Shown here: one piece after another, positions 25,858 to 35,619 of the stretch
Numbering within the stretch: the stretch's first letter is position 1
How the letters are laid out: each line of letters opens with the position of its first letter
NCBI GenBank assembly: GCA_027483765.1
Contig: JAIXTW010000003.1
Span: 124,001-188,000 of the forward strand
Origin: Streptomycetaceae bacterium
GTDB taxonomy: Bacteria; Actinomycetota; Actinomycetes; Nanopelagicales; Nanopelagicaceae
Direction: 5' to 3'
DNA length: 64,000 bases
The notes under the pieces: model-generated
Told to the model about the DNA's origin: nothing
The model's input: only the letters and a program-made list of their open reading frames with translations
Databases searched by the model: none
Position numbers and translations under genes: made by a program

Positions 25858-26982
25858 TAACTCTTGCGCCGCAAGGCGTCCTGATAGCAGCGCCCCATTT
25901 TGGGATGGCGCTGTTCGGTAATCTCCTGCCACATAAACACTGTTAGAAATTTTAGAACTATGAGCGCTTAGATTTCCCACCGCGAAAATTGGCAGTGACT
26001 TAGGAATGTCATATTTGGCAATCAGCGACCATTTACTTGTCTCTACTCCCCACATAAGAGCTAAATGGCGGCGAACTTCTGACTCAGATGCAAACTCCAA
26101 TGTCGTACTCGCCATCAGCGAGCGTCCTTGTGGTGAGTACGTTGTTACCACGTTAGAAATTACGATCGAGTTGATGACCGGTCCTCGATTCTCGCCGTCA
26201 ATGAGTAAGTGTGCCGATTGTGTGAGTTCTTGCGGAACCTCGTGATACCAGGTCGTGCTTGATGCCAATTTTTGTACGTTAGCGATATCTAAGAGTTGAG
26301 CCGCAGTAGTCAGATCCGTAGCAACAATGACTTCCTGCCCCTTGAATTGAGTTATCGAGTCAATACGGTGATTGAGTTCAATCTTTTCCACACGACTAGC
26401 AAGTGCGGCCGGTAAAGCTCCCACTCCTTTTTGAGGAAGACCGGGTTTTCCAGAGATAAAGGAGGTGATCAGCTCTTTTCCGGTTACCGCATTTACCTGT
26501 GCTGGATCCGTCAGAAATACCCCGGACAGGAAAGGTTTGAGAACTCGGGAGTACAAAGTTCCCAAGTGAGCCAATTCAGCTTCTACCGAATTTTGCGAAC
26601 GTGCACTTCCGAGTAAATACTTGAGAAAGCCAAGCTTCTCGAGCAAAGTTCCAGTCGCGAAATTCAGCGAAGATAGCGGGTTGCTGCGTGGATCCCCTAG
26701 TGCAATTCGCTTCTGACCCAGACTGACCTCGATAGTGCGAGGGGCATAGATAAAATCCAACTCCCGCATCACATCGAGTTGAACAAGCTCCGGGTAATTG
26801 GCATTAATGAGTTGGAAACCGCGGTCGAGGGTAAATCCGTCGATCAAGTCGGTGGCCACTCTCCCGCCGACGCGATCACTACCCTCGTAAATCACCACGT
26901 CGCGTCCTGCATCTTGCAGGGTTATGGCTGCGCTGAGGCCGGCTAGGCCAGCCCCAATTACAGCTACCGGTTTATTGGACAC
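25828..26982 (-). CDS. FAD-dependent amine-oxidase-like oxidoreductase
   Basis: A 384-residue flavoprotein of the protoporphyrinogen oxidase / phytoene desaturase superfamily. The dinucleotide-binding motif is GAGLAGLSAAITLQDAG, followed by the Rossmann acid and the RVGGR arginine motif. The C-terminal FAD motif is VYVAGDYRTAPSQNGALLSG. Substrate is not evident; relatives oxidise porphyrins, carotenoids or amines. Its start lies 14 bases after the MMPL stop, so they may form one transcript. The 30-base overlap with the TIGR01777 gene is antiparallel. Confidence 0.88.
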   Translation of the reverse strand: MSNKPVAVIGAGLAGLSAAITLQDAGRDVVIYEGSDRVGGRVATDLIDGFTLDRGFQLINANYPELVQLDVMRELDFIYAPRTIEVSLGQKRIALGDPRSNPLSSLNFATGTLLEKLGFLKYLLGSARSQNSVEAELAHLGTLYSRVLKPFLSGVFLTDPAQVNAVTGKELITSFISGKPGLPQKGVGALPAALASRVEKIELNHRIDSITQFKGQEVIVATDLTTAAQLLDIANVQKLASSTTWYHEVPQELTQSAHLLIDGENRGPVINSIVISNVVTTYSPQGRSLMASTTLEFASESEVRRHLALMWGVETSKWSLIAKYDIPKSLPIFAVGNLSAHSSKISNSVYVAGDYRTAPSQNGALLSGRLAAQELLLDEGFERT

Positions 26983-26996
26983 GACGGTAAGCGAAC

Positions 26997-29150
26997 TTAT
27001 TTATTTTGCAGCTTTGAAGGCCACCAAATTTTTGGTCCGATTTCATGCACGAGCCCTGGTACCAGGATGGAGCGCACGATTATGGTGTCAAGTAAGACGC
27101 CAAATGCCACCGCAAATCCCAGTTGCGCAAGAGGTACAAGCGGCAGAATTCCAAGAACCGCGAATGTTGCTGCCAGCACGATTCCAGCCGAAGTAATGAC
27201 AGCTCCCGTGACGGTAACACCCTTGATGACACCTGCACGGGTTCCGATCTTCATGGATTCCTCCCGTACTCGCGTCATTAGGAAGATGTTGTAGTCAATA
27301 CCAAGGGCCACCAGGAAGATGAAGGCAAAGAGTGGGAATGAATTATCACCGCCAGCGAAGCCAAATACATGGTTGAAGACGAGGGCACATACACCGAGCG
27401 TTGCAAAGTATGAAAGCACAACAGTTCCAAGAAGTACTATCGCACTGAGAATGCTTCGAAGAAGAAGTCCCAAAATGATGGTGATCACGATCAAAATAAT
27501 CGGAATAATTGTTTTGTTATCGCGATCATTTGCCTGACGTACGTCGTAGTACACCGCACTTGTTCCCCCTACAAGCGCGGTGGAATCTGCGGCTTTGGCG
27601 AGACGACGAATCTCAGGTATGTCATTGCCTGCCTCAACGCTATCTGGAGCTTTGTTGAGAGTGAGATTGAGGATTGCCTTGTTATTGACAATCTTTACAG
27701 CAGGTGCTGGTTGTCCCGGAACCGGGAAGCCATCTAGCTGTGGTGAAACATCTGTTACTCCGGGGGCGTTTCTGACCGCAGCCGTTACCGCCGCAATTCT
27801 GTCGGCGTTGATTACAACCTGAGTCGGGTCACCTTGACCACCTGGGAAGTGCTTCTCCAGAAGTTTTTGACCAACTACTGACTCTGGATTTCCGGTAAAT
27901 GAATCTACCGTTCCTAGCCCATCAGTTTTTAAGGTAGTCGAAGCAAATGCGAAGAGAAGCAGAATCGCTCCGGTAACTACCCACGACCTGCGCGGATTGC
28001 GGCCGATGGAGTTTCCTACCTTGGACCACATTCCCTCAAGGACATGATCATCTCCGTCATTCTTCGGAATACGTGGCCAGAATAACCAGCGACCGAAAAT
28101 AAGCATCAGAGCGGGCAACAATGTCAGAATCGTGATCATCGAGACCACAATTCCAATTGCGCCAATCGGACCAAGGCTTGCTGTATTAGTTAACTGGCTA
28201 AAGAGAAGAACCATCAGCGAGATTGCAACGGTAGAACCTGAAGCCAAGATTGGTTCCCACACGCCCTTATACGCAGCGCGCATTGCGTCAAATCTATTTT
28301 CATGATGATGCAACTCTTCTCGGTAGCGAGCAATCAAGAGCAGCGCATAATCTGTCGCAGCACCGATGACAAGAACAGAGAGAATTCCTTGCGACTGACC
28401 ATCGACGTCGAGAATGTCATTCTTGGCCAAGAGATAGATAACTCCACCCGCAGTTGCGAGAGCAAAGAGCGAAGAAAGTAGCGGAATAATCCAGAGGATT
28501 GGCGAGCGATAAACGAAGATCAAGATAACGGCTACTACTGCAAGTGTTGCCAAGAGTAAGATCGAATCAATCGCGCCAAAGGCCTTAAAGAGATCACCGA
28601 ATAATCCGGCAGGTCCGGTCACGTAGTGGGTGACGCCATTAGCCTCGGCAAATTCCTTCACATCTTCGCGAAGGGCTTCCACAATTGCGGGTAAAACAGG
28701 CTCGTCGTTGGGAAGGAGTTCACCGATAGCACTTCCATCGAGTGGCACATTTGCCAAGATGGCTTCACCATCTTCAGCTGGAAAAACAGTGATCACCTGA
28801 TCTGGAGCTAGGTAATCTGAAATCTTCTGCTCTGTTCCGGCCAGAGTGAGCCCACCAACGCCAATCATGTGCTCATTAATCTTTGCGATATTTTCCGGAG
28901 TTGTCTTGCCTTCAAAGAGAACCAGCGCCGGCAAATTGAATGAGTCTTTATCAGTAAAAGTTTGAATCAGTTCTGATGCCTGAGTGGCTTCTGCACCCTT
29001 CGGCAAAAATGAGGAGTTGTTATTCTCCTGCACAGATGTCAGCTTGCCGAAGAGTGGCCCAAAGATGCCCACAATGAGGAACCAAATGATGACAACTAGC
29101 ATGGCTAGCGCAAATGGCTTACGGGATTTGGTAGATGCGTTGATAGACAT
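26997..29150 (-). CDS. MMPL-family RND transporter
   Basis: A 717-residue membrane protein with 12 predicted helices in two halves, each with one helix, an extracellular domain and a group of five helices, the MmpL/HpnN layout. The motif GAATDYALLLIARYREEL in the first half and ALGIDYNIFLMTRVREES in the second are the paired helix-4 motifs with proton-relay Asp-Tyr residues. It may export lipids or other hydrophobic compounds. I start at the ATG at 29150 (MSINAS), before the first helix; a longer frame to 29339 enters the divergent lipB. Substrate unknown. Confidence 0.9.
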   Translation of the reverse strand: MSINASTKSRKPFALAMLVVIIWFLIVGIFGPLFGKLTSVQENNNSSFLPKGAEATQASELIQTFTDKDSFNLPALVLFEGKTTPENIAKINEHMIGVGGLTLAGTEQKISDYLAPDQVITVFPAEDGEAILANVPLDGSAIGELLPNDEPVLPAIVEALREDVKEFAEANGVTHYVTGPAGLFGDLFKAFGAIDSILLLATLAVVAVILIFVYRSPILWIIPLLSSLFALATAGGVIYLLAKNDILDVDGQSQGILSVLVIGAATDYALLLIARYREELHHHENRFDAMRAAYKGVWEPILASGSTVAISLMVLLFSQLTNTASLGPIGAIGIVVSMITILTLLPALMLIFGRWLFWPRIPKNDGDDHVLEGMWSKVGNSIGRNPRRSWVVTGAILLLFAFASTTLKTDGLGTVDSFTGNPESVVGQKLLEKHFPGGQGDPTQVVINADRIAAVTAAVRNAPGVTDVSPQLDGFPVPGQPAPAVKIVNNKAILNLTLNKAPDSVEAGNDIPEIRRLAKAADSTALVGGTSAVYYDVRQANDRDNKTIIPIILIVITIILGLLLRSILSAIVLLGTVVLSYFATLGVCALVFNHVFGFAGGDNSFPLFAFIFLVALGIDYNIFLMTRVREESMKIGTRAGVIKGVTVTGAVITSAGIVLAATFAVLGILPLVPLAQLGFAVAFGVLLDTIIVRSILVPGLVHEIGPKIWWPSKLQNK

Positions 29151-29225
29151 TGTGGAGTTGAGACCTTTCGGGCTTAAGTACTGCGGCAATTCGCTTGAGG
29201 GCAAGCCTACCTTTAGGCTATCCCC

Positions 29226-29897
29226 GTGACAGTTCTCAGCACCGATGTGGAGCCACAAATCTCCGCGCCGACAATTGCAATTCATCGTCTTGGTACGCGT
29301 GAATATCTCGATGCGCTGGCACTGCAGCGAAAAGTTCACCTTGATGTAACCCAGGGAATTTCCGGCAATTCACTCTTGCTCCTAGAACATCCCTCGGTCT
29401 ACACCGCAGGCAAACGCACCTTGCCAGCTGAACTGCCGACCGATGGAACACCAGTAATCGAAGTTGATCGAGGCGGAAAAATTACCTGGCACGGAGTTGG
29501 ACAGTTAGTCGGTTACCCGATTGTGCGACTATCAAATCGCCATGAACTCGTTGGCTTCATACGTGAAATTGAAGCAGGTCTGATTGAGGTCTGTGCGTAT
29601 TTTGGAATCACAAGTACGCGAATTTCCGGCAGATCAGGTGTCTGGATTAGCGATGATCAAGGCGCACGCAAGATTGCCGCAATCGGTATTCGGGTTGCTT
29701 CGGGTGTCACCATGCATGGCTTCGCACTCAACGTAGACCCAGATTTATCTGCCTTTAAAAAGATCATTCCTTGTGGAATCAATGATGCCCACGTGACTTC
29801 GATGGCAAAGGAGTTGGGCAGAGCCATTACTATTTCCGAAGTTCAACCGGTGATAGAAGAGATTATCTCCAAGTATTTAATGAAGGTGAGCGCATGA
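29226..29897 (+). CDS. lipB: octanoyl-ACP:protein N-octanoyltransferase
   Basis: A 223-residue LipB that moves octanoate from acyl carrier protein to lipoyl domains. Motifs: [33 protein letters not shown] (split: [12 protein letters not shown]-like with Val for Pro), the catalytic-lysine segment [23 protein letters not shown], and the thiol nucleophile Cys183 in IIPCGI. It begins at GTG right after an AT-rich stretch, with little room for a ribosome site, so leaderless translation is possible. lipA overlaps its stop. Confidence 0.95.
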   Translation: MTVLSTDVEPQISAPTIAIHRLGTREYLDALALQRKVHLDVTQGISGNSLLLLEHPSVYTAGKRTLPAELPTDGTPVIEVDRGGKITWHGVGQLVGYPIVRLSNRHELVGFIREIEAGLIEVCAYFGITSTRISGRSGVWISDDQGARKIAAIGIRVASGVTMHGFALNVDPDLSAFKKIIPCGINDAHVTSMAKELGRAITISEVQPVIEEIISKYLMKVSA

Positions 29898-30826
29898 CAA
29901 TCGCACCAGAGGGTCGCAAACTTTTGCGCATCGAAGCCCGAAATACAGAGACTCCTATTGAACGAAAGCCAGAGTGGATCAAGACCCGCGCAAATATGGG
30001 GCCCGAATACACGCGACTACGTTCGCTGGTGAAATCAGAAGGTTTGCACACTGTCTGCCAAGAAGCTGCTTGTCCAAACATTTTCGAATGTTGGGAAGAT
30101 AAGGAAGCAACTTTTCTTATCGGTGGAGAGCGGTGTACTCGTCGTTGCGACTTTTGTAATATTGATACCGGAAAACCAGATCCGCTCGATCGCGATGAAC
30201 CTCGACGTGTGGCTGAATCCGTGCAAGCTATGGGCCTTAAGTACGCGACCATCACCGGCGTTACTCGCGATGATTTAGAAGATGAAGGTGCTTGGTTATA
30301 TGCCGAGACCATTCGCAAGGTGCACGAACTCAACCCAGGAACTGGCGTGGAGATGCTGGCCCCAGATTTCAGTGGAAATCCCATCTACCTCAATGAAGTT
30401 TTTGAAACTCGCCCTGAGGTCTTTGCTCACAATCTCGAAACTGTTCCGCGAATCTTCAAGCGTATTCGCCCGGCATTCACCTATGAGCGTTCGCTCAATG
30501 TCATTACCCAAGCTCGTGATTTTGGACTTATTACCAAGTCGAATTTAATTCTTGGGCTCGGCGAAACGCGTCAGGAGATTTCGCAAGCGCTCATCGATCT
30601 ACATGCAGCTGGCTGCGACCTCATTACTATCACTCAATATTTGCGTCCTACAAATAAGCATCACCCGGTCGAACGATGGGTAAAGCCGGAAGAGTTTGTC
30701 GAACTAGCCAAAGAGGCGGAAGAAGTCGGTTTCAGTGGAGTCATGAGTGGGCCGCTCGTGAGAAGTTCCTACCGCGCCGGTCGCTTGTACAAGCAGGCAC
30801 AAGAGAAGAGATCACTGCGTGGCTGA
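29894..30826 (+). CDS. lipA: lipoyl synthase
   Basis: A 310-residue radical SAM enzyme inserting two sulfurs into octanoyl groups. The auxiliary cluster cysteines are Cys55, Cys60 and Cys66 ([12 protein letters not shown]). The radical SAM cysteines are Cys81, Cys85 and Cys88 (CTRRCDFCN). The C-terminal serine ligand is in [11 protein letters not shown]. Its start overlaps the lipB stop (ATGA), and the acyltransferase GTG lies inside its 3' end. Product recipients in this window are the E2 protein and, elsewhere, GcvH. Confidence 0.98.
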   Translation: MTIAPEGRKLLRIEARNTETPIERKPEWIKTRANMGPEYTRLRSLVKSEGLHTVCQEAACPNIFECWEDKEATFLIGGERCTRRCDFCNIDTGKPDPLDRDEPRRVAESVQAMGLKYATITGVTRDDLEDEGAWLYAETIRKVHELNPGTGVEMLAPDFSGNPIYLNEVFETRPEVFAHNLETVPRIFKRIRPAFTYERSLNVITQARDFGLITKSNLILGLGETRQEISQALIDLHAAGCDLITITQYLRPTNKHHPVERWVKPEEFVELAKEAEEVGFSGVMSGPLVRSSYRAGRLYKQAQEKRSLRG

Positions 30827-31517
30827 TTTCGTTTACCCGCCAGTTGTCGGCGCCATAAAGTTGTTTTGGAAGTACCTAGGGCTCCGATTTGATTTCGCGG
30901 GTGATGAGCACATTCCACGTTCTGGTGGCGCCATACTCTCGATTAACCATGTGGGATATTTGGATTTTGCACTAACCGGAACCGCAGCTCTTCCGACAGG
31001 TCGGTACGTGCGTTTCATGGCGAAGAAAGAAGTTTTCGACAATAAGTTAGCCGGACCCTTAATGCGCGGCATGCATCACATCTGCGTAGATCGAAGTAAT
31101 GGTTCGGCATCCTTCGTAGCTGCTCTACGCGCATTGCGGGCGGGTGAGATTGTTGGCATCTTTCCAGAGGGAACAATCTCAGTAAGTTTTGAAATCAAAG
31201 AGTTGAAATCTGGTGCGGTGCGGCTAGCGATGGCTTCTGGTGTACCCGTGATTCCTACCATTGTGTGGGGCTCACAAAGAATCTGGACGAAGAAGGTAAA
31301 GCGCAATCTTGGCCGACATAAGATTCCGATCATTGTCACTTTCGGAGACCCGATCTACTTTGATAAGCAGTCTGATGTTGAAGCCGGCGAAAAGCTCTTG
31401 CGCGAGACAATGATTTCGATGCTGCATGAAACACAGCGCAGATATCCAGATTCGCACCAAGGCCAGCGCTGGGCTCCGCTCCGCCTTGGTGGTAGCGCCC
31501 CCGCTCCCCTAAACTAA
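30819..31517 (+). CDS. PlsC-type 1-acylglycerol-3-phosphate acyltransferase
   Basis: A 232-residue member of the lysophospholipid acyltransferase family. Motif I is NHVGYLD (HxxxxD), with the substrate motif FPEGTIS about 75 residues later and [11 protein letters not shown] after that. It probably makes phosphatidic acid at the membrane. The GTG start lies eight bases inside lipA. Its stop overlaps the next ATG (TAATG). A second homologue is at 42614-43315. In mycobacteria lipA is followed directly by the DUF4191 gene, so this gene appears inserted into the group. Confidence 0.9.
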   Translation: MADFVYPPVVGAIKLFWKYLGLRFDFAGDEHIPRSGGAILSINHVGYLDFALTGTAALPTGRYVRFMAKKEVFDNKLAGPLMRGMHHICVDRSNGSASFVAALRALRAGEIVGIFPEGTISVSFEIKELKSGAVRLAMASGVPVIPTIVWGSQRIWTKKVKRNLGRHKIPIIVTFGDPIYFDKQSDVEAGEKLLRETMISMLHETQRRYPDSHQGQRWAPLRLGGSAPAPLN

Positions 31518-32197
31518 TGCCCATGTTTAAGAGAAAAAAGAATAAAGAAGCCAAAATCAAGACCCCTCGTTTCCAAACTTTCCGTGATGCTTACTCAGTA
31601 ACAAAATCGGTAAAGCCTTGGATTGGCGCGGCACTCATTGCAACTTTTCTCATCGTCTTTGCAATCGGAGTAACTCTTGGGTTTCTCTTTGATCATCCCG
31701 TCTATGGCGGCTTTGTTACAGCACCGGTTGCCCTGCTTGCTGCAATGTTTCTCTTTACTCGCGTTGCTGGATCAGCTGCCTATGCCAATATCGAAGGTCA
31801 GATGGGTGCTGGGGCAAGCGTTCTTATGGCAATCCGCAAGGGCTGGACAACTACTCCCGCGGTAGCGGTTAATCGTTCGCAAGATATGGTCCATCGCAGC
31901 GTAGGACGTGCTGGAATTGTTCTTACCGGTGAGGGTGGATTTGCGGTTCGACAGATGATTGCAGATGAGAAGAAAAAGTCTGAAAGATTTGCACCTGGTG
32001 TCCCGATTACGGAAATCATCGTCGGTGATGAACAAGGCCAAGTTCCGCTTCGCAAGTTACAGAAGCATGTCACCAAGCTTCCAAAGAAGTTATCAGCACA
32101 TCAAATGCGTGAGGTTCGTGCTCGTCTAAAAGCTGTGGGTGGTTTATCTATGCCAATCCCAAAGGGCCCGATGCCAAAGAATGTGAAGATTCGTTAA
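31517..32197 (+). CDS. DUF4191 family membrane protein
   Basis: A 226-residue protein with a basic N-terminus (FKRKKNKEAKIKTP), two hydrophobic helices (about residues 34-80), and a cytoplasmic C-terminal half with VNRSQDMVHRSVGRAGIVLTGEG. It is the actinobacterial DUF4191 family, found downstream of lipA also in mycobacteria (Rv2219). Function unknown. The ATG overlaps the acyltransferase stop; a second ATG two codons on is possible. The convergent UbiA-like gene ends 18 bases away. Confidence 0.87.
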   Translation: MPMFKRKKNKEAKIKTPRFQTFRDAYSVTKSVKPWIGAALIATFLIVFAIGVTLGFLFDHPVYGGFVTAPVALLAAMFLFTRVAGSAAYANIEGQMGAGASVLMAIRKGWTTTPAVAVNRSQDMVHRSVGRAGIVLTGEGGFAVRQMIADEKKKSERFAPGVPITEIIVGDEQGQVPLRKLQKHVTKLPKKLSAHQMREVRARLKAVGGLSMPIPKGPMPKNVKIR

Positions 32198-32215
32198 TCA
32201 CTAGCTCGTGTAAAT

Positions 32216-32875
32216 CTAGCCCAAGTACATAATGAGCAGAATGCCAGCAGTAATCAGTAACACCGCAGCGATGATTGAGCCTTTACTGCCCAAGCGCTGA
32301 GGTAAGCCCTGAATCCCGCTGAGTCGGTCTTTCTTCATATCCTTTAAAACATTTATGAAATGAGCCGCGACACCAAATATGGCCCCTCCTAGCCACATCC
32401 ATAACGGTGGCTGAACATCTTTAGAAAGCGCAATACATGATGGCAGCGCTGCGAAGGCGATTGCATATGGCAGCGGCGAGAAAATGGTGAATTTGAAGTA
32501 GAGGTTATAACCAACTCCGCAGGCAATTCCCAGCATGTAAACAAGCCCACCTTTAATTCCAAGCGGACCAAAAAGATTTGCAAAGAAAGCTCCCGGGATC
32601 ATCCATAGCATCCACTTGCGAAGCTCGTCCTCTGTAATTGTTCCGGCAACTAACGGCTTCTTCTCCCGGTTATGTGCCAAATCATCGCGGTAGTCATAAA
32701 TATCGTTACTCCAGCCGACAATCAATTGGCCTAAGAAAACACCGATAGCAATGATGTAAGCAGGTCCTTCCCACCAGTAATGGTTGGCGAAGAAGAAGGC
32801 GATAGTTGTGACTAGTACGGTAGGACCAAAGTGAGAAGCTTTAAGAAGTGCAAAAATTTTTGACACAACCACCAA
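32216..32875 (-). CDS. UbiA-family prenyltransferase
   Basis: A 219-residue membrane protein, shorter than typical UbiA enzymes (about 280-300). The first Asp-rich motif is NDIYDYRDD (Asn57 to Asp65) and the second is LKDMKKDR, both needed to bind the prenyl diphosphate through magnesium. About six or seven helices. It transfers an isoprenoid chain to an unknown acceptor; relatives include menaquinone and archaeal-lipid-like enzymes. The start is uncertain: TTG at 32875 directly follows the RDD stop, with GTG codons at 32872 and 32866 as alternatives. Confidence 0.82.
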   Translation of the reverse strand: MVVVSKIFALLKASHFGPTVLVTTIAFFFANHYWWEGPAYIIAIGVFLGQLIVGWSNDIYDYRDDLAHNREKKPLVAGTITEDELRKWMLWMIPGAFFANLFGPLGIKGGLVYMLGIACGVGYNLYFKFTIFSPLPYAIAFAALPSCIALSKDVQPPLWMWLGGAIFGVAAHFINVLKDMKKDRLSGIQGLPQRLGSKGSIIAAVLLITAGILLIMYLG

Positions 32876-33262
32876 CTATCTACTGCGCACCAAAACAGTG
32901 TTGGAGAATCTTTCATTAATTCCTCGACCATTTTCATCGAAGGTTATCGCTGTCACCAGCGGAAGAAGTAGCGCGGTCCGAATGAGCGCCTGCTTGGGGG
33001 TCACTTGCCCGCCATCCGAGAAGCGAACAACTTTCAAACCGACGAGTCGATGCCCAAAAGAAGCACCGGTCAGTGCGACCAGCAGTGAGTACTCAGCGAA
33101 GAGAAGGATTAAGAGCGGAAGCCGAGCGCTGGGAATCCGATCTGTGAAGCTGCCCGATCCAGCAAAGAAGCCCAGGGCGATGGCATAACAGGCGAACCAG
33201 TCGAGGGTGATGCCCACAAGGCGTCGCCCTTGGCTCACTCGAGGATAGGCCTGCTGGGTCAT
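32876..33262 (-). CDS. RDD family membrane protein
   Basis: A 128-residue protein with the RDD domain: RLVGITLDWFACYAIA near the start (Arg and Asp), GHRLVGLKVV in the middle, and RTALLLPLVT after it, spanning three hydrophobic segments. RDD proteins are linked to ion transport or membrane assembly but the role is unknown. It sits upstream of glnA on the opposite strand, the same neighbour as in mycobacteria (Rv2219A). I start at the ATG at 33262, just before the RDD domain, rather than extending into the glnA leader. Confidence 0.87.
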   Translation of the reverse strand: MTQQAYPRVSQGRRLVGITLDWFACYAIALGFFAGSGSFTDRIPSARLPLLILLFAEYSLLVALTGASFGHRLVGLKVVRFSDGGQVTPKQALIRTALLLPLVTAITFDENGRGINERFSNTVLVRSR

Positions 33263-33304
33263 GGGCAGAAGCCTAGTCCGTGATGGGGCGGGGACCAGTG
33301 TGAT

Positions 33305-33320
33305 GTAACACGGCCGTAAC
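33305..33320 (+). promoter_or_regulatory. candidate GlnR-like box upstream of glnA
   Basis: GTAAC (33305-33309), six bases, GTAAC (33316-33320). This resembles the GTnAC-n6-GAAAC half-boxes of the actinobacterial nitrogen regulator GlnR, though the second half lacks the A. It lies about 118 bases before the glnA start at 33438, a typical distance for a regulator of glnA. No glnR gene is in the window. One box only, so weak evidence. Confidence 0.35.
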
Positions 33321-33437
33321 ACAGGGATTATGTGTTTTTTACGCATCGGAACTAACCTTCACTCCATCAAGCGCACTCAAAGTAGAGCTCGCGGTGACGA
33401 TTCAGCTGGGCAATCACTGACCACAATGGGAGTAACT

Positions 33438-34871
33438 ATGTTTAAGAATTCGGCAGAAATTTTTGCATACATCAAGAAGGAAGATGTAAAGCTCGTTGAC
33501 GTTCGCTTTACAGATCTCCCAGGTATTCAGCATCACTTCAACGTTCCGGTTGAATCATTTGATGAAGCAGTCTTTACAGATGGACTCATGTTTGATGGTT
33601 CATCTATTCGCGGATTCCAAGCGATTAACGAATCAGATATGAAGTTGCTGCCAGTGCCTGAATCAGCATTTATCGATCCTTTCCGTCTCGAGAAGACTCT
33701 TGTCATTATCTTCTCTGTACACAATCCTTCAGATGACACTCCTTACTCTCGCGACCCACGTGGCGTAGTTGCAAAAGCTGTTAACTACATGAAATCAACA
33801 GGTATCGCTGATCAAGCATTCTTTGCTCCAGAAGCTGAGTTCTACGTATTCGATGCAATTCGATTTAAGACTGGCATCAATGAGGCTTACCACCACATCG
33901 ACTCTTATGAAGGTGCTTGGAATACCGGCATTGTTGCTGATCCAGATGGAACACCTAACCGTGGATATCGCACACGTGTTAAGGGCGGATATTTCCCAGT
34001 TTCTCCAACAGATCAGTTCGCAGATCTTCGTGATGAAATGGTTATGGAACTCGGCCGCGCAGGTCTTCTTGTTGAGCGTTCCCACCACGAGGTTGGTACT
34101 GCAGGACAGATGGAAATTAACTACCGATTCACAGATATTTTAAGTGCCGGTGATGAGCTCATGAAGTTCAAGTACATCATTCGCAACGTTGCTTGGGAAG
34201 GTGGAAAGACCGCCACATTTATGCCAAAGCCTCTCTTCGGAGATAACGGCTCTGGTATGCACGTTCACCAGTCACTCTGGAAGAACGGTCAACCACTCTT
34301 CTTCGAAGCTGGTACTTATGGAGATCTTTCAGATATGGCGCGTTGGTATATCGGAGGATTGCTTAAGCACGCGCCATCACTGCTTGCTTTCACAAACCCA
34401 ACTGTGAACTCATACCGTCGTTTGGTTCCGGGATATGAAGCTCCAGTAAACCTTGTTTACTCAGCACGTAACCGTTCTGCATGTATCCGTATTCCAATTA
34501 CAGGTTCATCACCAAAAGCAAAGCGCGTTGAGTTCCGTTGCCCTGATCCATCATCGAACCCATATCTCGCATTCGCTGCGATGCTCATGGCCGGTATCGA
34601 TGGAATCGTTAACAAGATCGAACCACCTGCTCCAGTTGATAAGGATCTCTACGAACTCGAAGGCGAAGAGGCCGCGAGCATTCCTCAGGTTCCAGGCTCA
34701 CTCGATGCAGTTCTCAATAGCCTCGAAAATGATCATGAATTCCTCACCAAGGGTGGAGTCTTCACAGAAGACCTCATCGCAACTTGGATTGAGTGGAAGC
34801 GCAAGAACGAAGTTGATTACGTACGCCTACGTCCGCATCCAGCAGAGTTCGAGCTTTACTACGATATCTAA
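33438..34871 (+). CDS. glnA: glutamine synthetase, type I
   Basis: A 477-residue type I enzyme. Motifs in order: [89 protein letters not shown] and [11 protein letters not shown]. The adenylylation site is the Tyr in [10 protein letters not shown]. It makes glutamine from glutamate and ammonia. I start at the ATG with GGGAG five bases upstream (33438). It is monocistronic: its own leader, and a strong terminator 26 bases after the stop. Confidence 0.98.
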   Translation: MFKNSAEIFAYIKKEDVKLVDVRFTDLPGIQHHFNVPVESFDEAVFTDGLMFDGSSIRGFQAINESDMKLLPVPESAFIDPFRLEKTLVIIFSVHNPSDDTPYSRDPRGVVAKAVNYMKSTGIADQAFFAPEAEFYVFDAIRFKTGINEAYHHIDSYEGAWNTGIVADPDGTPNRGYRTRVKGGYFPVSPTDQFADLRDEMVMELGRAGLLVERSHHEVGTAGQMEINYRFTDILSAGDELMKFKYIIRNVAWEGGKTATFMPKPLFGDNGSGMHVHQSLWKNGQPLFFEAGTYGDLSDMARWYIGGLLKHAPSLLAFTNPTVNSYRRLVPGYEAPVNLVYSARNRSACIRIPITGSSPKAKRVEFRCPDPSSNPYLAFAAMLMAGIDGIVNKIEPPAPVDKDLYELEGEEAASIPQVPGSLDAVLNSLENDHEFLTKGGVFTEDLIATWIEWKRKNEVDYVRLRPHPAEFELYYDI

Positions 34872-34896
34872 GAAGATATCTCAGCGAGCTTCACGA

Positions 34897-34930
34897 GAAA
34901 CCCCGTCAGAGATGGCGGGGTTTCTTATTT
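34897..34930 (+). terminator. intrinsic terminator after glnA
   Basis: AACCCCG-type stem: CCCCG (34901-34905) pairs with CGGGG (34916-34920), extended by A-T pairs on both sides, followed by TTTCTTATTT. It lies 26 bases after the glnA stop and ends the glnA transcript before the TetR gene. Confidence 0.9.
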
Positions 34931-34987
34931 CCTACATCACATGATTTCCGGTGGCGGCGCTAACCCAGACATAGAATAATTAAGGAC

Positions 34988-35590
34988 ATGTCCCCCAAGA
35001 TTCAAGCCGAAACAGTTGTTGAGCAGCGCCAGTTGCGTCAGCGTCAACTCATTGATGCTGCCTTAGCTATCGCCCTCGAATCTGGGGCTTCAAGTATCAC
35101 TGTGGCAGCCGTTGCTGAGAAAGCTGGCATGGCACGTTCTTCGATTTATGAGTACTTCTCTTCCTCTGCAGATCTCGTTGCCGATCTGGTGATGGAAGAG
35201 CTCGCGCTCTACCAAAATCGTCTTGCGAAGGCAGTTATCGGTACTAGTGATCCATATGAATATGTAGAACTATGGATTGCAGAGGCCTTGCAGTACGTTG
35301 TTGATGGCAGACACATGCTTATTAAAAGCCTGAACATGGCTTCTATCCCAGAATTTCGCCGCGATGAAATCTCGCAGGGCCATAGAAATTTGATGGTAAC
35401 TATCTCTTCACCGCTGCAAGATATGGGACTAAAGGATATTCGGGCAGCCATGAGCTACCTGCAGAACATTATCGAAGCAGCCTCAGTCAGAATTGAGTCG
35501 GGCAATAATCCAGAGGTGGAGACCCGCAACGCTCAGATTTTTGCTGTGGCAGGGCTTCGCGCCCTTTCAACTTCGGATATAACTCTCTAA
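34988..35590 (+). CDS. TetR-family transcriptional regulator
   Basis: A 200-residue regulator with an N-terminal TetR helix-turn-helix (about residues 14-60: RQLIDAALAIALESG, then VAAVAEKAGMARSSIYEYFSS) and a variable helical ligand domain. Targets are not clear. The NhaA-like gene 29 bases downstream on the same strand could be co-transcribed or controlled. AAGGAC just before the ATG is the ribosome site. Confidence 0.88.
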   Translation: MSPKIQAETVVEQRQLRQRQLIDAALAIALESGASSITVAAVAEKAGMARSSIYEYFSSSADLVADLVMEELALYQNRLAKAVIGTSDPYEYVELWIAEALQYVVDGRHMLIKSLNMASIPEFRRDEISQGHRNLMVTISSPLQDMGLKDIRAAMSYLQNIIEAASVRIESGNNPEVETRNAQIFAVAGLRALSTSDITL

Positions 35591-35619
35591 CTTCCTCACT
35601 GGGCCGTTAGAGTTTGTTT

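Noticed and set aside
29151-29339. 63-residue N-terminal extension of the MMPL protein
   Set aside because: It enters the divergent lipB gene and has no helix or family-like sequence; the start at 29150 precedes the first membrane helix.
33330-33437. 36-residue extension at the N-terminus of glutamine synthetase
   Set aside because: Known enzymes begin close to the ATG at 33438, which has a good GGGAG site; the extension has no family similarity.
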